Of a DNA stretch of 11,028 nucleotides, positions 5,620 through 11,028 are shown one piece after another. Each line of letters starts with the position of its first letter. The first letter of the stretch is position 1. Position numbers and translations under genes: made by a program. The stretch comes from an uncultured Victivallales bacterium (lineage in GTDB: Bacteria; Verrucomicrobiota; Lentisphaeria; Oligosphaerales; JAFGRS01), in NCBI GenBank assembly GCA_903834675.1, contig CAILKC010000427.1:1-11028 (forward strand). Direction: 5' to 3'. The notes under the pieces were generated by a model that was not told the DNA's origin, searched no databases, and saw only the letters and a list, made by a program, of their open reading frames with translations.

Positions 5620-8553
5620 TCAGGGCGTCGCGTTCGGGGCGTCCGTGGCGGTGAACACGAAGGTATCGCCGGCCTGGGTCGTCACGGCCAGCAGCGGCTC
5701 GCGACTCACCCGCAGTTCGGCGCCGCCCTGGGTCACCCGGCACTCGGGAAACGGGTTGACGAGCCGCAACAAGCCACCGCGTTCGGCCTCGACGGTGACC
5801 TTGACCACCCGGCGCTTGGCCTGGAATTCGGTACTGACCAGGAAGCCGCCCCGGGCGCGCAGCCGGAAGCGCCCGGCCCAATCCTGGCGCACCGCCGGTA
5901 CCAGCACGATCGGGCCGCTGCCCGGGGGGTCGCTCCGCGCCGAGGTGCTCAAGCAATGGCTCTGCAACAGCGCCTCTTGCAGCGCGGTGAGATTCACGCC
6001 CATGGCGTCGAAGTAGGGCACGTCGGCGATGCCGAGCTTGGAGTCGGCCAGGTTCTTGCCCGGCGAGTTCCAGCCGCCATACGGGTAACGCTGGTGTTTG
6101 CGGACGTGCTCCATGATGACGTTGACCGCGTCCGGCAAGCGCAGCCGCGCGGCCTGGATGCCGCACTGCGACCAGCCGCCGGCATTGGGGTGCAGGCGCT
6201 GGCGGAAGGTGTTCACGGCGCGCTCGAGATCGGCTGGAGGGCTGTTGGCGTCCACCAGCGCCAGCGGGAAGACGAGGTAGAGCTCCGGGTTCTCCATATT
6301 GTGGACCAAGCGGTCGTCGTAGAGCTCGGCGGCCGGCGCGTAGCAGGCGTCGGTGGGCTCGATGCGGTCGACGATCTGGGTGGTGTAGGCCGGGGTGCCC
6401 GGCGGCAATTCCTCCTTGGCGGCCGTACGGCGGTGCCAGATGCCCGTGGGCAGCGGCGCCAGGTGCTCGAGGCGGTCACGCACGGCCGCCAGGAACTCGG
6501 GCTCGTAGCCGAACTCATCGCCGTAATTCAGGACGTTCGCAAAGCAGTACCGCACCGCCGCCAGGTCGGTCAGTGGGTCCTTCACTTTCCACCACATCTC
6601 GATGGCGTCGGAGACGGTGCTGTGGTAGAGCCCGTCAGCGCCCCGGCGCAGATAGCTCAGGTAGAACAGCGCGGCCTCTCTGAGCCAGGGCGCCACGGCG
6701 GTCTTGAGGTACTCTTGGTCGCCGCTGAAGGCGACATAGTCAAACATGAGCTGCACCAGCTCCACCGCCTGCGCCAGACTGCGCGCATTGTAGCCTGATT
6801 TCACTGTCTCCATGCCGGTATCGGCCATGGCCTTCTCTAAGGCCTCCGAGCTGAACCCGGAGACCTCCCTGGCGGGCGAGACGGTTCCCGGTTTGAAGGG
6901 CGTGGCGCTTTCCCACATGCGGATGCCGAGCTTGCCGGCGCGCGCTGTGCCTCGACGGCAGTCCATGAACTGCCGGTCGTAGAAGTCGAGGTAGTCGCGG
7001 GCATAGCGCAGTTGGTTGGCGGCGAACAGCGGCCAGACCAGCTCGCGGGTGTTCTGCCACCAGTAGCCCCAGCCCCAGCTACGCTCGTCGCCACGGACCA
7101 GTCCGGGCCCGCCATTGAACTTGGGCAGGACCACGGCGTTGGCTACCGACGCGTAGGAGTACAGCCCCGTGTACCACAGGCGCATGAGGGTCTCGGCATC
7201 GCGGCCATAGAGGTCGACGTAGGCCGCCTGCCAGAAGTGCGACCACCACTCCAGGCGAGCGGCGCTGAGGGCCTGCTTGGCGGTTGTGACCAGCGCCTGT
7301 GCCAGACGTCCGGCCGCCGCTTCAGGGGCTCCGTCGTAGCTGGTTGCCGCCGCGATCACCAGCCAGTAGCGCGCTGGTGGTGCGAGGCGGAGGGTGCCTG
7401 CCGAAGCGCCCGCGGGCTCCACCGCCGTAGCGAGCTGCCCGTTCTCTTCAGCGCAGGCCACCACGGTCGCGACGCCGAGCTTGTACATGCGGTCGGTTGG
7501 ACTCACCGCCGCGGGGTCCGCCACCGGCTGGCCGCGTTCGTCGTAGTCATGCACTTCGCGAGCCACGAGCAAGCCCGCCGTCGAACTCACCGTCAGCGTC
7601 GGTCGCCATGAGGAGAGTGTGATCGTCGCCACCCGCTCGGGCCGGGTGTCTTCGACGGCAACGATGAGGGCATTGCGGCCCATCACCCCGTACGCTTCGG
7701 CGGTCACCCGGCCCGCGGCGCTCTCCAGGGTCAGCACCACCGCGCCTCGCCCCAGGTCCAGGCGTTGCTCGAAGCGCGTCAGCGCCGCACCAGGGAGGCC
7801 GAAGGAGAGCTGCACGTGCCCGGGAGAATGCAGGGTTGGGCTGCTGTGATAGGGCTGCTTCTCGATGGCGAAGAAGTCGGACTTGGAGAGATGCAGTTCC
7901 CAGGCGTCGCCGTAGCGCAGCATGGCCGACAGGTCGCCGCTGCCCACCGGCATCACATAGGCCGGGTCGGCTTGCGGGGCCGTGAACCGCGGCGCGATCT
8001 CGGCCAGACGCGCCGGCAAGGGCGTGGCGTTCAGATTCACGTCTGGGACCTCCCGCACGACAAACTCGATTTCGGTGGGGTTCGTGCCTGCGTCAAGCAC
8101 GCGGCGGAAGACCTCGGATCGGGTGGCCGAGAGCACCCGCAGCAGCGCCCCTTGCAGACGCTCCTGGCAGCAGTCGAGCCGGTTGTAGAGCAGGAGTCGC
8201 TCGATGGCGGCCTCCTCGCCCAGGTCCACCTCCCACCACTCGCCGCCCTTGCTGCCCCCCGATGACCAGAAGCTCGGGTTCACCCCCCAGACGTACTCGA
8301 TGACCCCGTCCACGGCCTTGTCGGGGGTGAAGGGTTGCATCGTCGACGAGGCTGTCGTTGGCCGTCCCACGGCGATGTTCCTGCCGCCGACATAGACCTC
8401 GACCTCGGCAAAATGCAGATACTCGAGGCGCTCGCCGGACTCGACCCGGACGTAGCGCCCGCGCACGGCGTCGCCTGCCGGCGCCGCCGCCGTCAGCGCC
8501 ACCGTAGCCAGCAGCGCCGCGCGGCGACTCCCGCAACCCAGATTCCAGGACAT
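5620..8553 (-). CDS. Secreted discoidin domain plus GH95-like six-hairpin glycosidase
   Basis: This is a large exported protein of 977 residues, probably acting on a plant or algal glycan. Residues 1-29 form a weak signal peptide (RR, then ALLATVALTAAAPAG). Residues about 31-170 are an F5/8 type C (discoidin) carbohydrate-binding domain: RYVRVES, FAEVEVY, N59-I-A-V-G-R-P-T-T-A-S-S, D82-G, W106-WEVDLG, I117-E-R-L-L-L-Y-N. From about 175 the GH95/DUF5703-like architecture follows: a beta-sandwich starting MPVGSGDLSAMLRYG (201-215), a helical toroid (about 430-865) with GLYHSTVSDAIEMWW (641-655), NPELYLVFPLALVD (755-768) and GGWSQCGIQAARLRLPDA (792-809), and a C-terminal beta domain (WAGRFRLRARGGF). 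By position, E652 and D808 could match the GH95 catalytic Glu and Asp, but the GH95 Asn motif (NLQGlWN) is not clear, so activity may differ from alpha-L-fucosidase. AAGGAG (8564-8569) precedes the ATG by 10 bases. It is the last gene of the minus-strand cluster. Confidence 0.9.
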   Translation of the reverse strand: MSWNLGCGSRRAALLATVALTAAAPAGDAVRGRYVRVESGERLEYLHFAEVEVYVGGRNIAVGRPTTASSTMQPFTPDKAVDGVIEYVWGVNPSFWSSGGSKGGEWWEVDLGEEAAIERLLLYNRLDCCQERLQGALLRVLSATRSEVFRRVLDAGTNPTEIEFVVREVPDVNLNATPLPARLAEIAPRFTAPQADPAYVMPVGSGDLSAMLRYGDAWELHLSKSDFFAIEKQPYHSSPTLHSPGHVQLSFGLPGAALTRFEQRLDLGRGAVVLTLESAAGRVTAEAYGVMGRNALIVAVEDTRPERVATITLSSWRPTLTVSSTAGLLVAREVHDYDERGQPVADPAAVSPTDRMYKLGVATVVACAEENGQLATAVEPAGASAGTLRLAPPARYWLVIAAATSYDGAPEAAAGRLAQALVTTAKQALSAARLEWWSHFWQAAYVDLYGRDAETLMRLWYTGLYSYASVANAVVLPKFNGGPGLVRGDERSWGWGYWWQNTRELVWPLFAANQLRYARDYLDFYDRQFMDCRRGTARAGKLGIRMWESATPFKPGTVSPAREVSGFSSEALEKAMADTGMETVKSGYNARSLAQAVELVQLMFDYVAFSGDQEYLKTAVAPWLREAALFYLSYLRRGADGLYHSTVSDAIEMWWKVKDPLTDLAAVRYCFANVLNYGDEFGYEPEFLAAVRDRLEHLAPLPTGIWHRRTAAKEELPPGTPAYTTQIVDRIEPTDACYAPAAELYDDRLVHNMENPELYLVFPLALVDANSPPADLERAVNTFRQRLHPNAGGWSQCGIQAARLRLPDAVNVIMEHVRKHQRYPYGGWNSPGKNLADSKLGIADVPYFDAMGVNLTALQEALLQSHCLSTSARSDPPGSGPIVLVPAVRQDWAGRFRLRARGGFLVSTEFQAKRRVVKVTVEAERGGLLRLVNPFPECRVTQGGAELRVSREPLLAVTTQAGDTFVFTATDAPNATP

Positions 8554-8597
8554 GAGAAATAGGCTCCTTTTCGCAGCGTTCCCGGCGCCAGCCCGTC

Positions 8598-9215
8598 TCA
8601 GGCTTCTGCCAGTCTGGCGCGTACATAGCTGGCAACGGCCTGACCGAGCCGCTCGCAGCCGGCCGGGGTGAAGTGTACGCCGTCCGCGGCGATGAGGCTG
8701 TCGGTGCCGCCGTGTTCGACCACGGCGTAGAGGTCGTTGACCAGGATTCCCTGCGCCTCGGCCAACTGACGTGCCGCGGCATTGTACGCGGGAATGTCGG
8801 CGTTAAAGCGGACGATTCGGCCGTAGCCCGAGGTTTTCTGACGTTCCTGATCGACGGGCGTCGTCAGGGCAAATACGAGGATTGCTTGTGGCGCCAGCTC
8901 CTTCAGCTTCGCAAAGACCGCCGCCAGGTGGGTCAGGTAGACGTCCAGGGGGTGCCGGATGGAGCCATCGTCGTTGCGCCACATGTCATGCAGGCCGCAG
9001 TTGAGATGCACGAGCGCGGCCGACTTGCCAGCCAGCCATTGAGGGAGATTTGCGAGGGTATGGGCCGTGTGCGCCCCGTTTTCGCTGGGCGCCCAGAGTT
9101 GGGCCGTGCCCGCCAGTTCGCGCTTCACGACCTGCTCGTACCCCAGGCGGATGGAGTCGCCGAGCAGGATGACCAGGGGCAGTTCGGGAGCCGGATTCTG
9201 AACGGTCGTAGTCAT
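8598..9215 (-). CDS. SGNH/GDSL-type hydrolase
   Basis: This is a 205-residue esterase-like protein of the SGNH superfamily, which cleaves O-acyl esters, often acetyl groups on sugars. Block I is GDSIRLGYE with nucleophile S21. The block II glycine is probably G47 (ENGAH). Block III is LNCGLHD with N72. Block V is D178-G-V-H181-F-T-P-A-G with the catalytic Asp/His pair. All four signature positions are present. There is no signal peptide, so it probably acts in the cytoplasm. The start at ATG 9215 is supported by GGAGG (9226-9230) 10 bases upstream. A TTG at 9338, overlapping the upstream stop, would add a 41-residue extension encoded by a microsatellite, with no ribosome binding site; I reject it as the main start. 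It lies 119 bases after the URO-D-like gene and 44 bases before the glycosidase gene, all on the same strand, so one transcript is likely. Confidence 0.92.
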   Translation of the reverse strand: MTTTVQNPAPELPLVILLGDSIRLGYEQVVKRELAGTAQLWAPSENGAHTAHTLANLPQWLAGKSAALVHLNCGLHDMWRNDDGSIRHPLDVYLTHLAAVFAKLKELAPQAILVFALTTPVDQERQKTSGYGRIVRFNADIPAYNAAARQLAEAQGILVNDLYAVVEHGGTDSLIAADGVHFTPAGCERLGQAVASYVRARLAEA

Positions 9216-9225
9216 CGGCAGAAGT

Positions 9226-9230
9226 CCTCC
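9226..9230 (-). promoter_or_regulatory. Shine-Dalgarno site fixing the SGNH hydrolase start
   Basis: On the minus strand GGAGG stands 10 bases ahead of ATG 9215. It separates the true coding start from the low-complexity repeat immediately upstream, which ends 6 bases away at 9237. Confidence 0.8.
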
Positions 9231-9236
9231 AGGTAA

Positions 9237-9314
9237 CCACCCACCCACCCACCCACCCACCCACCCACCCACCCACACCCACACCCACACCCACACCCAC
9301 ACCCACACCCACAC
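9237..9314 (-). repeat. Compound microsatellite (GTGTGG)7(GTGG)9, candidate G-quadruplex
   Basis: On the plus strand nine CCAC units (9237-9272) are followed by seven CCACAC units (9273-9314), both without interruption. Read on the minus strand, the coding strand of the flanking genes, this is (GTGTGG)7 then (GTGG)9, containing about fifteen GGG tracts separated by T or TGT. GGGT repeats with single-T loops are among the most stable known G-quadruplex formers. The array fills most of the 119-base gap between the URO-D-like gene and the SGNH gene and ends 6 bases before the Shine-Dalgarno sequence. Copy number is likely to vary by replication slippage. Confidence 0.95.
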
Positions 9315-9334
9315 AATCCCTGCGCCGCCGCGGC

Positions 9335-10414
9335 TCAACCGTGCCGGGGGCTCAGCGCCCGCATCTGCTCCAGCCAGATGCGGGCGGACTCCGCCTCGGC
9401 GCCCATTTTCGCGAAAATGAAGCGCGTTCCCGGCGGCGCGGCCTGGATCAGGGTCTCGATGGTGGCATCTGGCAACCAGGCCAGGACGTGGACCGGCCCA
9501 TCCGGCCCAGCCAGGTATCTGAGCATGGGCTCGAAGCCGGCCTTACCGCACTTGGCCGGAACGCGGTTGAAAGCGTAGAAGTTCGGGATGCGGCGGAACA
9601 GTGGGAACTGGTGGTCGGCGTCGGCGCAGCAGTGCATTCCCAGTCCGCCGAAGGTCTCGGACAGCTCGAGCAGTTCCGGCAGGCAGAACTCCTCGAACTG
9701 GGCCGGGCCGAAGGCGCCGCATTCGTCGTTGGAATACCACGGCGCCAGGTCAGGCGGCGTCCACACGCCCGGGCAGCCGGTCTGGGTCATGGTCGGGAAC
9801 TCGCGGCGCAGTTCCTTGAGGAAGGTAATGAGCAGGCGGGTACACTTGGCGGTCAGGCGTTTGACTGCTTCCTTCTCCTCGTCGGTTGCCAGGGCAGCGT
9901 AGATGCCGGTCTTCTCCCAGATCAGGCAGGCGGTATCGAAGCCAGTCTGCTTGTCCGGCGGTCCCAGCAGGACGTCTGAACCGAGCTCCCGCCGCACGGC
10001 TTCGGCGAGTTCGAAAACCCGGTACAACGAGGGCGCCTTCCAAAGGTCGGGCAATTCGAGGCGGTCCGCCGCCGCGGCGGTGCTGACCAGCGGCAGGGCG
10101 CAGGGGTTGCTATCGGGGTAGCGATGCACCGGGCAGCCAAAGGCGGCGGCGTAGAGGTGGGTGCCGGTGCTGAGGTCGCAGGTGGGCACGTCATCATGCG
10201 GCACCGCGGCCAGGAGGTCGAGCTTACGCTGGTAGTTGCGCACCGCCCAGGGGACCCATTCCTTGACCGGCCGCAGCGAGGTGGTGAAATCGTTGTCCGG
10301 GCCCAGGTAAACGGGGTCTTGCGCGGGCTTGCAGACGAAGGCATGGCCCTGAAACGGGCCGCGTCGATAGAGATTGGCCAGGAAGGCCTGGTTCGCTTGG
10401 ATCCGTTCATGCAT
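9335..10414 (-). CDS. Uroporphyrinogen decarboxylase-fold protein, methyltransferase-like (MtaA/CmuA type)
   Basis: The 359-residue protein has the layout of URO-D superfamily proteins related to cobalamin/corrinoid methyltransferases such as MtaA rather than of heme-pathway HemE. Evidence is the overall TIM-barrel-like pattern, the GPPDKQTGFDTACLIW segment (151-166), a central substrate-facing region CPGVWTPPDLAPWYSNDECGAF (214-235) and FCLPELLEL (243-251). H261-C-C263 occupies the position of the zinc-binding H-x-C motif. The C-terminal cysteine that completes the zinc site in MtaA-like enzymes is not evident; the final part reads LAWLPDATIETLIQ (311-324) and FIFAKMG (332-338). It may bind metal differently or have another role. 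ATG 10414 is chosen because AAGGAG (10423-10428) lies 8 bases upstream; a longer in-frame reading into the repeat-rich upstream region is unlikely. It probably heads the cluster with the SGNH hydrolase and glycosidase. Substrate unknown. Confidence 0.85.
   Translation of the reverse strand: MHERIQANQAFLANLYRRGPFQGHAFVCKPAQDPVYLGPDNDFTTSLRPVKEWVPWAVRNYQRKLDLLAAVPHDDVPTCDLSTGTHLYAAAFGCPVHRYPDSNPCALPLVSTAAAADRLELPDLWKAPSLYRVFELAEAVRRELGSDVLLGPPDKQTGFDTACLIWEKTGIYAALATDEEKEAVKRLTAKCTRLLITFLKELRREFPTMTQTGCPGVWTPPDLAPWYSNDECGAFGPAQFEEFCLPELLELSETFGGLGMHCCADADHQFPLFRRIPNFYAFNRVPAKCGKAGFEPMLRYLAGPDGPVHVLAWLPDATIETLIQAAPPGTRFIFAKMGAEAESARIWLEQMRALSPRHG
9357..9385 (-). other. 11-bp perfect stem-loop inside the 3' end of the URO-D-like gene
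   Basis: GCCCGCATCTG (9357-9367), a 7-base loop, then CAGATGCGGGC (9375-9385) form a perfect 11-bp stem in the last 20 codons of the gene, encoding A-R-I-W-L-E-Q-M-R-A. No T-run follows. It could stabilise or attenuate the message ahead of the microsatellite and SGNH gene, or be a by-product of codon use. Confidence 0.55.
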
Positions 10415-10442
10415 TGTCTCGACTCCTTGTTTGTGCGAGAAT

Positions 10443-10471
10443 CGCAAGTCCATTCCGGTATGTCGGGCCGC
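10443..10471 (-). repeat. Copy 2 of a short dispersed repeat (partner at 253-282)
   Basis: This is the same element as at 253-282, with about 26 matches over 28-29 aligned bases and an identical 12-base core. Here it lies 29-57 bases upstream of the URO-D-like start codon, where a promoter or operator could sit. The first copy is not upstream of any gene visible in the window, so a repeat-family origin is as likely as a regulatory one. Confidence 0.7.
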
Positions 10472-10486
10472 TCCAGGATTTGGACC

Positions 10487-10524
10487 GCCCGTGGCCGCAC
10501 GGGCAGTGGCCGCGAGCCGCGGCC
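10487..10524. repeat. Pair of GC-rich hairpins between the URO-D-like gene and the WD40 fragment
   Basis: GCCCGTG-GCCG-CACGGGC (10487-10504) and GGCCGCG-AGC-CGCGGCC (10508-10524) are two perfect 7-bp stems side by side. They lie 26-63 bases beyond the WD40-fragment stop codon on the minus strand. A terminator role is possible, but there is no T-run. With the neighbouring dispersed repeat copy they look like a REP-type palindromic intergenic unit. Confidence 0.65.
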
Positions 10525-10549
10525 GCTCCAAGCAACGCCGCGGGGCGGC

Positions 10550-10960
10550 TTATGGCGTCTTTGCCGGCATGTTCTCCTGCAGCCACTTCTGGTAGTTCTC
10601 GACCTGCGCCTTCTCCAGCGCCTCCGGGCTCAGGCGCCAGTCCACCGCGTCGTAGATTCTGGCGTCCTTGTCGTAGACGGTAATCAGCACCCGCATCCCA
10701 TCTGGCGAGAAGCCGAGGGAGAGGCTCTCGCCGCCATAGAACGTCAGCAACTCGCGCCGGGTCTCGGCGATCTCGAAGTGCCGATCTTGTATGTGCCGGG
10801 CGGCCTGGGCGATGGCGCTGAAGTATTCCTCGCGCCGTTTCATCTGCTCGACCTCGGCCTTGGCCTTGGCGATGATGTCCTTGGCCTCGTTGGCGGCGGT
10901 TTCGCCGGCCTGGGCTTGGCGCTTCTCGGCCAGGGCTATGGGTTCAGGAAGCCTGGACAT
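10550..10960 (-). CDS. Fragment with kinase-type helical linker joined to one terminal WD40 blade; 5' end uncertain
   Basis: Up to 136 residues can be read from ATG 10960, but that start has no good ribosome binding site and the frame stays open to the window edge, so this is probably the 3' part of a longer or degraded gene. Residues about 10-45 form an Ala/Glu/Lys-rich coiled coil. Residues 45-72 (EEYFSAIAQAARHIQDRHFEIAETRREL) resemble the helical linker that precedes the WD40 propeller in many PVC serine/threonine kinases. Then G77-E-S-L-S-L-G-F-S-P-D-G-M-R-V-L-I-T-V-Y-D-K-D-A-R-I-Y-D-A (to 105) is one clear WD40 blade, with a typical closing tail DWRLSPEALEKAQVENYQKWLQEN. A linker directly abutting the last blade suggests internal loss of the other blades. 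The stop is TAA at 10550-10552. Coding status today is unclear. Confidence 0.55.
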   Translation of the reverse strand: MSRLPEPIALAEKRQAQAGETAANEAKDIIAKAKAEVEQMKRREEYFSAIAQAARHIQDRHFEIAETRRELLTFYGGESLSLGFSPDGMRVLITVYDKDARIYDAVDWRLSPEALEKAQVENYQKWLQENMPAKTP

Positions 10961-10981
10961 CTTGGCCGCGCCGTCAGGAGT

Positions 10982-11028
10982 CCCGCCTTCAGGCGGTCTC
11001 GGTTCTGCTGGGGAGGGGACCGCCTGAA
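10982..11028. repeat. Palindromic intergenic-type repeat at the right edge, cut by the window
   Basis: TTCAGGCGGT (10988-10997) and ACCGCCTGAA (11019-11028) are perfect inverted repeats 21 bases apart. CCCGCC-TTC-AGGCGG (10982-10996) adds a second small palindrome. On the minus strand the segment reads CCGCCTGAAGGCGGGACTCC, which in the frame of the WD40 fragment gives R-P-P-E-G-G-T-P. From memory, this motif is typical of dispersed repeats in Verrucomicrobia-like genomes. The element may continue past the window. Confidence 0.6.

Noticed and set aside
5527..6798. Long plus-strand open frame of 423 codons opposite the glycosidase gene
   Set aside because: It is composed of His/Arg/Gly/Val shadow residues with no recognisable domain, and it overlaps the well-supported GH95-like gene.
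9237..9314. CRISPR-like or minisatellite protein-coding repeat
   Set aside because: The units are 4 and 6 bases with no spacers, so it is not a CRISPR array. Reading it as protein requires a TTG start without a ribosome binding site, while ATG 9215 has one.
9404..9419. 16-bp perfect palindrome CATTTTCGCGAAAATG as an operator
   Set aside because: It lies inside the URO-D-like coding sequence, where it encodes a natural F-I-F-A-K-M segment, with no start site close by. About 0.2 such palindromes are expected by chance in a window this size.
9335..10414. Heme-pathway uroporphyrinogen decarboxylase (hemE)
   Set aside because: The sequence lacks HemE N-terminal and active-site motifs and carries an MtaA-like H-x-C motif. 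The neighbours are glycan enzymes rather than heme genes.
10487..10524. Rho-independent terminator after the WD40 fragment
   Set aside because: The stems are strong, but no T-run follows on either strand. The nearby dispersed repeat copy favours a palindromic repeat unit.

Overview
The window is GC-rich and looks like a chromosomal segment from a bacterium of the Planctomycetes-Verrucomicrobia-Chlamydiae (PVC) superphylum or a close relative, such as the Lentisphaerae/Kiritimatiellota/Verrucomicrobia side. This is an inference. It rests on the mix of gene families (a long sodium:solute symporter with extra C-terminal helices, a URO-D-type methyltransferase-like protein beside an SGNH hydrolase and a discoidin-GH95-like protein, and a kinase-style WD40 fragment) and on palindrome-rich intergenic repeats of a kind common there. 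No rRNA, tRNA, CRISPR array, transposase or phage gene was seen.

Layout. Bases 1-366 hold no convincing gene but several hairpins, a (CCCTGAA)3 tract and one copy of a short dispersed repeat. A sodium:solute symporter gene (367-2580, minus) is divergent from a tightly coupled three-gene plus-strand operon (2772-5603). That operon encodes a multi-helix membrane protein with two DUF350-like repeats, a glutathionylspermidine-synthase-type ATP-grasp ligase, and a 245-residue protein I cannot assign. The operon converges, with only 16 bases between stop codons, on a minus-strand catabolic cluster: URO-D-like protein (9335-10414), then SGNH/GDSL hydrolase (8598-9215), then a 977-residue secreted discoidin plus GH95-like six-hairpin glycosidase (5620-8553). 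The right end holds the C-terminal part of a protein with a kinase-type helical linker joined directly to one WD40 blade (10550-10960). Its frame stays open into a palindromic repeat at the window edge.

How the genes may work together. The minus-strand genes suggest carbohydrate use: an exported glycosidase, an ester hydrolase acting on a substituted sugar or fragment, a URO-D-fold protein of unknown substrate, and a sodium-coupled transporter. The plus-strand operon is different in character. ATP-grasp ligases of this family form amide bonds between a carboxylate and an amine, and DUF350 membrane proteins are their recurrent partners, so the operon probably makes or attaches a small peptide- or polyamine-like amide at the membrane. 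The third gene is the least explained part and the best candidate for something new.

The most striking non-coding signal is a 78-base compound microsatellite (9237-9314) just ahead of the SGNH gene. On the coding strand it reads as nine GTGG units preceded by seven GTGTGG units, a dense run of GGG tracts able to form a very stable G-quadruplex close to the ribosome binding site.
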